The translations under genes were made by a program, and so were the position numbers. From contig JASLQF010000065.1 in the NCBI GenBank assembly GCA_030744625.1, forward strand, positions 1 to 64,000: a DNA stretch of 64,000 nt, written 5' to 3'. Below are positions 34,607-42,758 of this stretch, piece by piece. The DNA comes from Rhodospirillales bacterium (GTDB taxonomy: Bacteria > Pseudomonadota > Alphaproteobacteria > Rhodospirillales > JASLQF01). The notes under the pieces were generated by a model that had not been told where the DNA came from, made no database searches, and saw only the letters and a list, made by a program, of their open reading frames with translations. The stretch's first letter is position 1; each line of letters starts with the position of its first letter.

Positions 34607-36004
34607 ATGGTCGAAACCGTAGACATTCTCATAGAGAGCGGCTCCTTGCTGACGATGGACGGCGAGCGGCGCATCCTCACCGACGGCGCTATCGCCATTC
34701 GCGCCGACCGCATCGTCGCCGTCGGCAAGACAAAGGACATCCGCGCCGAGTACCGGGGCCGCAAGACCATCGACGCCTCCTCGCGCCTGGTCATGCCTGG
34801 CCTGGTCAACGGTCATGCTCATCTCATCGAAATTGCCCGCGGGCTGATCCCGGACAACGTGCATACCAGCGATTGGCTGAAGTATTGGTGCTATCCCTAC
34901 CTCGCGGTGACGACGGAGGAGGAAGAGTACTGGTATTCGAAGTGCATCATGGCGGAGATGATCCGCTCCGGCACCACGTGCTTCGTCGAGCCGGGCTGCA
35001 AGTTCCTTCCCAGCACCCTCAAGTCCATCGAGGAGACCGGCATGCGGGCGACCACCGGCAGCTGGGTGTGGGACCAAGGCGGACCCGACGGACAGAAGTG
35101 CCCGGACAATTTTCTCAAGATGAACCTCGAGGAGTGCTTGGAGAAGACCGAACACAACATCAAGACCTACAACGGCGCCGCCGACGGGCGGGTGAAGGTC
35201 TTCGCCACCATCGAAGGGGTGGGGACGTGTTCCGACGACCTCATGCTGGGCGCCAAGGAACTCGCCGACAAGCACGGCACCTTCACGCTGATGCACAAGG
35301 CGAGTTCGCGCGAGGAGGTGGCAAGGGAGATCCAGGTGACGGGCCATCGCCCGGTCGAGCACATGTACGAGATCGGGGCGCTCGGGCCCAATGTCTATCT
35401 CAACCACATGACGGCGGTCGAGCTGGACGAGGTGGACATGCTGGCGGAGACCGATACCAAGGTCTGCGAGAATCCGCCGGCCGCGCTCAAGCTCGCCAAG
35501 GGCACGACGCGGACGGGCAAGTTCCTTGAGATGATGGCGAAGAACGTCACCGTCGCCTTGGGGTGCGATGGCGTGAATTCCGCCGACCACAAGGACATGT
35601 TTCGCTCCATGTTCCTCGCTGCGACCCTGCCCAAGGACGCCAATTTCGATCCGCAGGCGATCACCGCCGAGACAGTGATCGAAATGGCCACCCTCAACGG
35701 CTACCGCGCCATCGGCTGGGATCGCGAACTGGGCACCCTGGAGGCGGGCAAGAAGGCCGACCTCATCCTCATCGACATCGACCGGCCGGAATGGGTGCCA
35801 AGCTACAACCTCGTCTACAGCCTGGTCTATTCGGCCAGCGGCGACAGCGTCGACACGGTGATCGTCGAAGGGCAGATCCTCATGGAGGGACGCGAACTCA
35901 AGACCATCGACCTCGACGAGGTCTTTGCCCACTGCCGCGAGCTTGCCCCCAAGCTCGCCGAGCGCGCCAACGTAAAGCCCGAGTCGCGCTGGCCCGTCGT
36001 GTGA
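34607..36004 (+). CDS. Amidohydrolase family protein (atrazine chlorohydrolase / 8-oxoguanine deaminase-like)
   Basis: A 465-aa mononuclear amidohydrolase. The HxH is in VNGHAHLIE near residue 70, later ligands are the histidine in LMHKASS near 228, the histidine in LNHMTAVE near 265 and the aspartate in LGCDGVNSADH near 318. The sequence fits the TrzN/AtzA/guanine-deaminase branch, which replaces amino or leaving groups on N-heterocycles by hydroxyl. I chose the ATG at 34607 since GAGAGGAG lies just upstream; an ATG at 34586 would add 7 residues. It belongs to the plus-strand run of C-N hydrolases. Confidence 0.83.
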   Translation: MVETVDILIESGSLLTMDGERRILTDGAIAIRADRIVAVGKTKDIRAEYRGRKTIDASSRLVMPGLVNGHAHLIEIARGLIPDNVHTSDWLKYWCYPYLAVTTEEEEYWYSKCIMAEMIRSGTTCFVEPGCKFLPSTLKSIEETGMRATTGSWVWDQGGPDGQKCPDNFLKMNLEECLEKTEHNIKTYNGAADGRVKVFATIEGVGTCSDDLMLGAKELADKHGTFTLMHKASSREEVAREIQVTGHRPVEHMYEIGALGPNVYLNHMTAVELDEVDMLAETDTKVCENPPAALKLAKGTTRTGKFLEMMAKNVTVALGCDGVNSADHKDMFRSMFLAATLPKDANFDPQAITAETVIEMATLNGYRAIGWDRELGTLEAGKKADLILIDIDRPEWVPSYNLVYSLVYSASGDSVDTVIVEGQILMEGRELKTIDLDEVFAHCRELAPKLAERANVKPESRWPVV

Positions 36005-36148
36005 CGCGGGCGCGCCGATCCTTTCGTCCTCGGATGATACTGGCCCAATGAAGGAATGGCGGAAGCCGCCGAGGTTCGCGAACGGCGTTGTCATGTATTG
36101 GAAAGGCATCGAATCAACTAATCGATGCGCCGAGGGTGGGAGAATAAG

Positions 36149-36931
36149 GTGGATTTAGGATTACAAGGTCAATGGGTGCTGGTGACGGGCGCTTCCAAGG
36201 GGATCGGCCTTGGGGCCGCCGTGGCTTTCGCCCGCGAGGGCTGCCATCTTCACCTGACGGCGCGTAGCGCCGATGGCTTGGAAGAAGCACGCCAGGCTGT
36301 TCTTGCCGAGAACGACGTCGAGGTTCACACCCACCCGCTCGACCTGAGCGTCACGGCCAATCTTGAGAAATTGGCCGCAAACTGTGGCGATATCGACATC
36401 CTCATAAACAATGCCGGCGACATCCCGGCCGGTTCTCTCGATATGGTGAGTGAAGAGGAGTGGCGGCGTGGCTGGGACCTCAAGGTCTTCGGTTACATCA
36501 ACCTGACCCGCCTGATCTATGCCGGCATGAAGTCACGCGGCCATGGCGTGATCATCAACGATATCGGCAACGCCGGCGAGCGGCTGGATTTCGACTACAT
36601 CTCCGGCTCGACCGGCAATGCCAGCTTGATGGCCTTCAGCCGCGCCTTGGGGGGGCGCAGTCTCGACGACGGCATACGGGTGGTCGGGGTCAACCCGGGC
36701 ATGGTCCAGACCGAGCGCATGACCAAGCTGCTCAAGGCACGGGCGCTCAAGTTGTACGGCGACGAGGGCCGCCATGCCGAGCTGCTCGATCGTTACCCCA
36801 TGGGGCGCGGCGCCACGGTCGAGGAGCTCGCCGACCTTATGGTGTTCCTGGCATCACCCCGTTCAAGCTACACCAGCGGCTGCGTCGTCACCCTCGATGG
36901 CGGCGTCTCGTCGCGCCACTCCATTGTCTAG
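36149..36931 (+). CDS. SDR-family protein lacking the canonical Ser and Lys
   Basis: A 260-aa short-chain dehydrogenase-like protein. The NAD(P) motif is VLVTGASKGIGLG near residue 10 and the NNAG motif follows near 85. The active-site segment reads DYISGSTGNASLMAF: Y150 is present but the YxxxK lysine is serine, and the usual catalytic serine position is glycine in INDIGNAGE. It ends with the standard SSYTSGCVVTLDGG. It may therefore act with an altered mechanism or bind cofactor only. The GTG start at 36149 follows GGTGGGAG and gives the common MDLGLQG opening; an ATG at 36125 lacks a site. The aminotransferase follows after 22 bp. Confidence 0.82.
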   Translation: MDLGLQGQWVLVTGASKGIGLGAAVAFAREGCHLHLTARSADGLEEARQAVLAENDVEVHTHPLDLSVTANLEKLAANCGDIDILINNAGDIPAGSLDMVSEEEWRRGWDLKVFGYINLTRLIYAGMKSRGHGVIINDIGNAGERLDFDYISGSTGNASLMAFSRALGGRSLDDGIRVVGVNPGMVQTERMTKLLKARALKLYGDEGRHAELLDRYPMGRGATVEELADLMVFLASPRSSYTSGCVVTLDGGVSSRHSIV

Positions 36932-36953
36932 CGCGACCCCAGGGGATCGACCG

Positions 36954-38087
36954 ATGTTGGAACTCGACCGCCGCAACAGCTATTTCGACGAACTGTTCAA
37001 CACGCCGGACCTGATATGGCTCGGCCAGAACACCAATCACTTTGCGCTCCCCCCGGCGGTCAAGCAGGCGATGCTCGACTGCATCGAGACCGAGGAATTT
37101 CACGCCTACGCCCCGCCCGCCGGCCTCGAGGCGCTACGCGAACTGATCCTCGCCGATGCCGGCCTCGCCCATGCCACGGCACTGGTCACCGATGGCGCCA
37201 TCGAGGGGCTGTACCATGCGTGCCGCACCCTGGCCCGGCCGGGCGACCAATTCATCACCACCGATCCGGGCTGGAAATGGCCGATCGCCTTTGCCAGGGA
37301 CGCCGGTGCCACGGTCGTCGAGATTCCCATCTACGGCGCCGAGTACGATTACCGCCTGCAACCGGAACGGCTCGCCGCCGCCGTGACCGAGAAAACCCGG
37401 CTGATCTACCTGGTCGATCCGAACAACCCGTTGGGGATCTGCTACACCGCCGGCGAGATCGAGGCGTTCGCCGGCATTGCCAGGGAGGCCGGGGCCTACC
37501 TCATCCACGACTGCACCTATTGGCATTTCGCCGACGGCCACACCCTGGCGGCAAACTTCTATCCGGAAAAAACGCTGACCACCTACAGTTTCTCGAAATG
37601 GCTGGGGATCGCCGGTTTGCGGGTCGGCGCCATCATCGGCGACGGTGCCGTCATCGAAGCGCTGGCCGAGGCGCCCCCCAACAATCTTGGCTCCAACGTG
37701 CTCTCGCAGCGCGCCGCCATCGCCGGCCTGAAGGTCAAGAAGGAATGGTTCCCCGACGTGCAGCGCCGCCAGCGCGCCAATCAGGCGCGCATCAAGGCGG
37801 CGATCTCGGCCATTCCCGGCCTCGCCATGCCGGTGTACCCTTCCAATGGAAATTTCGTCGTCGTCGATGTCGCCGATGCCGGCCTCAGACCCGAGTCGTT
37901 GTGCGATGCCTTCCGTGACCGGGGTATAATGATTCGCCAAGCCGCCTATCATACGGAGCGCTTCCGCGACAAATTCGTCAAGATCAGCACCACAGTGACG
38001 GAAGACTGGATCGAGCGGCTGTGCGCGCTGTTTCCGGAAGCGGTGGAAACGGCGCGCGGTCTCAACCGGGACGGCAGCCTGTATTGA
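36954..38087 (+). CDS. PLP-dependent aminotransferase, class I/II
   Basis: A 377-aa fold-type I enzyme. The cofactor lysine is in TYSFSKWLGIAGLRVG near residue 220, preceded by the VDPNNPLGICYTA segment with the PLP-contacting asparagine near 160 and the aspartate in LIHDCTYWHF. A GAIEGLYHACRTLARPGD stretch forms the phosphate-binding region. It would transaminate an amino acid or amine; the acceptor is unknown. It lies between an SDR gene (22 bp) and an alpha/beta hydrolase (12 bp) in the same plus-strand operon. The ATG at 36954 follows AGGGGATCGACCG. Confidence 0.88.
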   Translation: MLELDRRNSYFDELFNTPDLIWLGQNTNHFALPPAVKQAMLDCIETEEFHAYAPPAGLEALRELILADAGLAHATALVTDGAIEGLYHACRTLARPGDQFITTDPGWKWPIAFARDAGATVVEIPIYGAEYDYRLQPERLAAAVTEKTRLIYLVDPNNPLGICYTAGEIEAFAGIAREAGAYLIHDCTYWHFADGHTLAANFYPEKTLTTYSFSKWLGIAGLRVGAIIGDGAVIEALAEAPPNNLGSNVLSQRAAIAGLKVKKEWFPDVQRRQRANQARIKAAISAIPGLAMPVYPSNGNFVVVDVADAGLRPESLCDAFRDRGIMIRQAAYHTERFRDKFVKISTTVTEDWIERLCALFPEAVETARGLNRDGSLY

Positions 38088-38099
38088 GGGTGCCCCGAC

Positions 38100-38981
38100 A
38101 TGTCCTACGCGACGACGCCTGATGGCATAAGGCTCTACTACGAGGAAGCCGGTAAGGGCCGGCCCATCGTCTTCGTCCACGAATTCGGGGGCGATCATCG
38201 GAGCTGGGAACCGCAAATGCGCCATTTTGCCCGGCGCGGCCGCTGCGTCACCTTCGGCGCGCGGGGATACCCCCCCTCCGACGTGCCCGAGGACGTCGAC
38301 ATGTATTCCCAGGACCTGGCCGTGGCCGACATCCTGGCCGTCATGGACCACCTGTCCCTCGAGGTGGCCCACGTCGTCGGCATGTCGATGGGAGGCTTCG
38401 CGGCGCTTCATCTGGGATTGCAGAGCCCGCAACGGGCCCTCTCCCTGGTCGTCGCCGGCACCGGATATGGGGCCGAAAAGAAGTACGAGGAGTATTTCCG
38501 GAATATCTCCCTCGACGTGGCGCGCGGCTTCGAGGAACAGGGCTCCAGGGAATTCGCCAAGGTATACGCGGAAGGCGCGTCGCGGGTGCAGTTACAGGCA
38601 AAAGACCCGAGGGGCTGGCGGGAATTCGCCGACATCCTCGCCGAGCATTCGGAGATCGGCGCCGCCAACACCATGCGCGGTGTCCAGGCCCGGCGGCCGT
38701 CCCTCTACGACCTGGAGGCCGATTTGTCGCGCATGGCCACACCAACGCTGGTCATCAATGGCGACGAGGACGACCACTGCCTGCAACCGGGCCTGTTCCT
38801 GAAGCGGGTCATCCCAACCTGCGGCCTATTGGTCCTGCCGAAGACGGGACACGCCTCCAACCTGGAAGAGCCCGTCGCCTTCAACCGCGCGGTCGCCGAG
38901 TTCCACGGGTTGGTGGAGGCCGGGCGCTGGGAGCCGCGCGATAGGCGCGCCAATCCCGAGCAGGTCATGCGTACCCGCTGA
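38100..38981 (+). CDS. Alpha/beta hydrolase
   Basis: A 293-aa hydrolase. The nucleophile is in VVGMSMGGFAAL near residue 98, the oxyanion loop in FVHEFGGDHRSW near 25, the acid in INGDEDDHC near 222 and the histidine in PKTGHASNLEEP near 258. All three triad members are therefore plausible, in contrast to the less clear acid in the 29793 gene. It probably opens a lactone or ester or cuts a C-C bond. It is followed after 2 bp by the carbamoylase-type hydrolase, so the two likely act in sequence. Confidence 0.88.
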   Translation: MSYATTPDGIRLYYEEAGKGRPIVFVHEFGGDHRSWEPQMRHFARRGRCVTFGARGYPPSDVPEDVDMYSQDLAVADILAVMDHLSLEVAHVVGMSMGGFAALHLGLQSPQRALSLVVAGTGYGAEKKYEEYFRNISLDVARGFEEQGSREFAKVYAEGASRVQLQAKDPRGWREFADILAEHSEIGAANTMRGVQARRPSLYDLEADLSRMATPTLVINGDEDDHCLQPGLFLKRVIPTCGLLVLPKTGHASNLEEPVAFNRAVAEFHGLVEAGRWEPRDRRANPEQVMRTR

Positions 38982-38983
38982 TC

Positions 38984-40267
38984 ATGGCCGGGGATTTCGT
39001 CCTTCCCCAGCGCCCCGGTGCGGCCGCCGTGGCGGCGGCCGAGGGGGTTGACGGGGACCGTTTATGGGCGCGCCTGATGGAGATGGCCGCCCACGGCGCC
39101 ACCGAGGCCGGCGGCGTAAACCGCCAGGCCCTGTCGGACGCGGACATCGCGGCGCGGGCGCTGTTGCGATCGTGGGGCGCCGAATTGGGGCTCGAGGCCT
39201 CGGTCGACACCATCGGCAACCTGTTCCTGCGCCTCCCCGGCAAGGACGATGGCGCGGCGCCGGTGCTTTCGGGGTCCCACCTGGACAGCCAACCCACCGG
39301 CGGCAAGTTCGACGGCGCCTATGGCGTGCTGGCGGCGCTGGAAGCCGTCGAGGCGATGCAAGGCGCCGGCATCGAGCCGGCCCGGCCGATCGAGATCGTC
39401 GCCTGGACCAACGAAGAGGGGTCGCGTTTCTCCCCCGGCATGATGGGATCGACGGTCTTCACCGGCGCCCGCGAGCTGGACACCGTCCTCGCCGCGCGCG
39501 ACGGCGAGGGGACCACGGTCGGCGCGGCGCTGGCCCGGGTGCTGGATGCCGAAGGGGACGTGCCAAAGCGCCAATTGGGCGGCCGCCCGGCGGCCTTCGT
39601 CGAAGCCCATATCGAGCAGGGACCGGTTCTCGAGGCGGCGGGCAAATCGGTCGGTGTCGTCACGGGCATCGAGGGCAAGCGCGTCTTTCGCGTTACCGTG
39701 ATCGGGAAAATGGGGCATGCGGGAACGGTGCCGCAGGGGGAGCGCCAGGATGCCGTCATCGCGGCGGCGGCCATGGTCACGGCGATCGGCGACGCGGTGG
39801 CGGCCGATGGCCGGGGCGCCAAGTTCACGGTGGGGATGTTCAACGTCCACCCGAATGCGCCCTCGGTGATCCCGGCGAAAGTCCATTTCTCGGTCGATAT
39901 GCGCCATGCGGACGCCGTGAAACTCTCCGCCCTCGGTGACGGTATCGTCCGTTTGTGCGGCGAAAACGGGATGGGCTGCGAGGTTGACGTGAACGAGTTG
40001 TCGCACGACGCGCCACTCGACTTTTGCCAACCCATGCGCTCCTTGATCGGGGCCGGCAGCGGCGCCCTCGCCATTCCGTCGATGGATGTATTCTCCGGTG
40101 CAGGGCACGACGCGCGGCACCTTCACTATCTGTGCCCGACGGGCATGATCTTCGTGCCCAGCCGCGGCGGGATCAGCCACAGCGAAGACGAGTGGACCGA
40201 ACCCGGCCATCTCGCCGACGGCGCCCGCGTCCTGACGGCGGTGCTTGCCACGCTCGCGACGGCCTGA
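38984..40267 (+). CDS. Zn-dependent hydrolase, hydantoinase/carbamoylase family (M20-type)
   Basis: A 427-aa enzyme related to N-carbamoyl-L-amino-acid hydrolase, allantoate amidohydrolase and beta-ureidopropionase. The binuclear site is intact: SGSHLDSQPTGGKFDGAYG near residue 90 with H and bridging D, TNEEGSRF near 138 with the E-E pair, EAHIEQGPVLE near 205 with its histidine, and GHDARHL late with the last ligand histidine region. It removes a carbamoyl or amidino group, giving CO2 and ammonia. This contrasts with the two degenerate M20 proteins in the window. It ends the plus-strand series before a convergent operon. Confidence 0.9.
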   Translation: MAGDFVLPQRPGAAAVAAAEGVDGDRLWARLMEMAAHGATEAGGVNRQALSDADIAARALLRSWGAELGLEASVDTIGNLFLRLPGKDDGAAPVLSGSHLDSQPTGGKFDGAYGVLAALEAVEAMQGAGIEPARPIEIVAWTNEEGSRFSPGMMGSTVFTGARELDTVLAARDGEGTTVGAALARVLDAEGDVPKRQLGGRPAAFVEAHIEQGPVLEAAGKSVGVVTGIEGKRVFRVTVIGKMGHAGTVPQGERQDAVIAAAAMVTAIGDAVAADGRGAKFTVGMFNVHPNAPSVIPAKVHFSVDMRHADAVKLSALGDGIVRLCGENGMGCEVDVNELSHDAPLDFCQPMRSLIGAGSGALAIPSMDVFSGAGHDARHLHYLCPTGMIFVPSRGGISHSEDEWTEPGHLADGARVLTAVLATLATA

Positions 40268-40302
40268 TCCGGGCACGGCCTCGGCTTGCCCGGGCCCGCG
40301 AT

Positions 40303-40341
40303 CCAGCGACTTTGATCACAAATTTTGATCACAGTCGCTGG
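40303..40341. terminator. Inverted repeat between convergent operons, possible bidirectional terminator
   Basis: CCAGCGACT and AGTCGCTGG form a 9-bp perfect stem around an AT-rich centre that itself contains two TGATCA palindromes able to pair. It lies between the carbamoylase-type gene ending at 40267 and the FAD protein gene ending at 40410. There is no T run, so it could also be a protein-binding site. Confidence 0.45.
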
Positions 40342-40409
40342 GCGTCAAGGCCGCAAGAGGCATCGCTCCCACCACCACTCAGTCTCCGATATTTGGGCTT
40401 GTCACCATC

Positions 40410-41813
40410 CTAGAGGGCGCATGCGGCGCGGGACGCCGCCCCTTCGCCCGCGATGCGGCCGAGGACGACCGCCGTCAACAGGCCGTTGCCGGAGAGATAC
40501 CCCCAATCCGCCGGTCCCGAAATGCCGCATGCCGCGCCGCCGCCGGCGAACAGGTTGGGAAGCGGAGTTCCGCCCTCCTTGAGAACGCGGGCCTTGCCGT
40601 CGACGACAAGACCGCCCTGGGTGTGAAACAAGGATCCGGTCACACGAACGGCGTAATAGGGCGGTTCCAGCGCCGGCTTGGTGGTGAAGTCGCGGCCGAA
40701 GGGGTCCTGTCCTTCACCGGCGGCGAAGCGGTGGACCTCTTCGATGGTAGCGGCGAGGTTGTCGGCGGGAAGTCCAGTCGCTTCGGCCAGCTCGCCTGTC
40801 CCGGCGGCGCTCCGGATCGCGCCCGCGTCCTCGGCTTGGCCGTAGTCCTCGAACTCCCGGCCCAGGGCGTGGATGCGATGGTCGTAGATGTCCCATGCGA
40901 TGCCCCCGGGTTGGGCCAGGACCCGGCGCGCCTGTTCCGAGTATCCGTCATGTTCGTTGGAGAAGCGCCGTCCCTCGGCGTTGACCTGGAAGCCCCCCTC
41001 CATCATCAGCGCCCAGGTCACGAGGACGCCGTGGGGATGGGCCACCGAACCGTGGCCCTGGTAGGCCCCCACGTGGCGAACCCCGGCCCCCAGGTCCCGG
41101 CCCCATAGGACGGCGTCACCCCGGTTGCCCGCGTGGCCGAAGTAGTTGGCCTCGGCCATGTCGGGGATGTAACGGCGGATCATCTCGGGGTTGCCGCCGT
41201 ATCCGTTGCAGGCGAGCACCAGGGCCCTGCAGCCCAGTGACTCCCTTGTTCCGTCGGGACGCTCGAAGGCAAGCCCCCGGAGCCGCCCGTCGGCGTCGGC
41301 ATAAAGGGTAGTGGCGTGGGCGTCGGTGACGACGTCGACGTCGGCCCGCTCGACGCCGGCGCTCAGCGCGCCGATCAAATCGGCGCCGGCGCGCGACGGC
41401 GGCGCGTGCATGCGCAGACACGAATGGCCGGGATAGACGAACCCCTCGACCAGGGTGAGCTCGATGCCATGACGATCGGTCAGCCAGTCGATGGCCGGAC
41501 CGGAGGCGGCACACACCGCCTCGACAACGGCCGGGTCGGCCTCGCCGCGCGCCTTCTTCTTGATGTCGGCGGCCATGACCTCGGGCGTATCCTCGATCCC
41601 CTTGGCGCTTTGCACCTTGGTGCCGCAGGCCGGGATCATGCCGGACGACAGTGCCGTGCTGCCGCGCGGCACCGGGTCGCGCTCGAGCACGATAACCTCG
41701 GCGCCGCGATCGGCGGCGGCGAGTGCCGCCACCATGCCGCAGGCGCCGCCGCCGACGATGACGACGGGCACCGTGAGATCGAAGGCAACCCCGTCGGCGG
41801 GAAAGACGCTCAT
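40410..41813 (-). CDS. FAD-dependent oxidoreductase, fumarate reductase / succinate dehydrogenase flavoprotein-like
   Basis: A 467-aa flavoprotein. The dinucleotide-binding motif is VVIVGGGACGMVAALAAADRGAEVIVLE at 17-44 (two parts), and the C-terminal FAD motif is PLPNLFAGGGAACGISG near 425. The central domain, with NGYGGNPEMI and GHAGNRGDAVLWG, resembles FrdA, TcuA tricarballylate dehydrogenase and 3-ketosteroid dehydrogenase. It would reduce or form a C=C bond next to a carboxylate or carbonyl. It is the last gene of the minus-strand imide-type array, 18 bp after the first deacetylase-fold gene. Direction of catalysis is unknown. Confidence 0.85.
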   Translation of the reverse strand: MSVFPADGVAFDLTVPVVIVGGGACGMVAALAAADRGAEVIVLERDPVPRGSTALSSGMIPACGTKVQSAKGIEDTPEVMAADIKKKARGEADPAVVEAVCAASGPAIDWLTDRHGIELTLVEGFVYPGHSCLRMHAPPSRAGADLIGALSAGVERADVDVVTDAHATTLYADADGRLRGLAFERPDGTRESLGCRALVLACNGYGGNPEMIRRYIPDMAEANYFGHAGNRGDAVLWGRDLGAGVRHVGAYQGHGSVAHPHGVLVTWALMMEGGFQVNAEGRRFSNEHDGYSEQARRVLAQPGGIAWDIYDHRIHALGREFEDYGQAEDAGAIRSAAGTGELAEATGLPADNLAATIEEVHRFAAGEGQDPFGRDFTTKPALEPPYYAVRVTGSLFHTQGGLVVDGKARVLKEGGTPLPNLFAGGGAACGISGPADWGYLSGNGLLTAVVLGRIAGEGAASRAACAL

Positions 41814-41831
41814 GGCGACCCAGCCACCGGG

Positions 41832-42755
41832 CTACTGCTGTTCTTTGAAGGAGGCGAGGATTTCGGCGCCGGTCGCCGACCACACCCCGTCGTGGCCGGC
41901 GACATAGGCCAAGGCGCTTTCCAGGGCCTTGATGCGGTGCGGCTGGCCCGACATCCAGGGATGGATGGTGATGGCCATGATGCGCCCGCCCGCCTCGGCG
42001 GCCTCGCGGTAGAGGAAGTCGAACTGGTCCTTCACCTGATCGACGAAAGACTGTTCGCTGTGGTGGTAGTTGAGCATGATGGTCTGGTCGTCGATCTCGT
42101 GGGAATGGGGCATCGAGTAAATGGTGCCATGGGTGGTGTTGAGAGCGTAGGGCATGTCGTCGTTGTTCCAGTCGCAAACGTATTGGATGCCTTCGGCGGC
42201 GATCAGATCGAGGGTGTTCTCCGATTCCGAGCGCGCCGGCGACAGCCAGCCGACGACCTCCTGGCCGGACGCCTGGCGGAGCGTGGTGACGGCGTGACGG
42301 ACCTGGGCCGTCTCCTCGCCGATAGCCAGGCCGCCGTAGTGGAGCTTTCCCATGTCGACGCCGCCCGCGATGAGTTCCCAGCCCCGCTCGTTCACCTGTT
42401 CGATGAGGAAAGGGTAGCGCTCGACGATGGCCGCGTTGACCGCCACCGACGCCCTGATGCCGAGCCCGTCGAGGACCTTCATGACACGGAAGATGCCGAC
42501 CCGGTTGCCGTAGTCGCGCAGCGTGTAGTGGCGCAGGTCCGGGTACGGCGTGACCATGCCGCCGGGCGCCTTGAACGGTTTGGCCGGCTGGTCGAGGGGG
42601 AAGAACTCCAGCGCCGGCACCACCCATAGCGCGATGCGGGCGCCCCCCGGCCAAGTGACCGGTTTGCGTTCGTGCAGCATCGACCATTGGTAGCGGTCGT
42701 GGTCCATGCCGTGCCGGCGCTTGGGGTATTGCAGGTAGTCGTCGGGCAGGCTCAT
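41832..42755 (-). CDS. Polysaccharide-deacetylase-fold hydrolase, PuuE/imidase-like (copy with altered metal ligand)
   Basis: A 307-aa NodB-fold protein. TWPGGARIALWV near residue 34 is the entry motif of the PuuE allantoinase/cyclic imidase group, and TIHPWMSGQPHRI near 272 keeps the late histidine motif. At the position where the sister gene has SHGIYNTR (H121), this one reads AGGVDMGK (G131), so one metal ligand seems absent. The group hydrolyses cyclic amides such as allantoin, hydantoins and imides rather than sugars. It lies 3 bp after its paralogue, and the two could form a hetero-oligomer. Function assignment is by family and context. Confidence 0.8.
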   Translation of the reverse strand: MSLPDDYLQYPKRRHGMDHDRYQWSMLHERKPVTWPGGARIALWVVPALEFFPLDQPAKPFKAPGGMVTPYPDLRHYTLRDYGNRVGIFRVMKVLDGLGIRASVAVNAAIVERYPFLIEQVNERGWELIAGGVDMGKLHYGGLAIGEETAQVRHAVTTLRQASGQEVVGWLSPARSESENTLDLIAAEGIQYVCDWNNDDMPYALNTTHGTIYSMPHSHEIDDQTIMLNYHHSEQSFVDQVKDQFDFLYREAAEAGGRIMAITIHPWMSGQPHRIKALESALAYVAGHDGVWSATGAEILASFKEQQ

Positions 42756-42758
42756 GGC

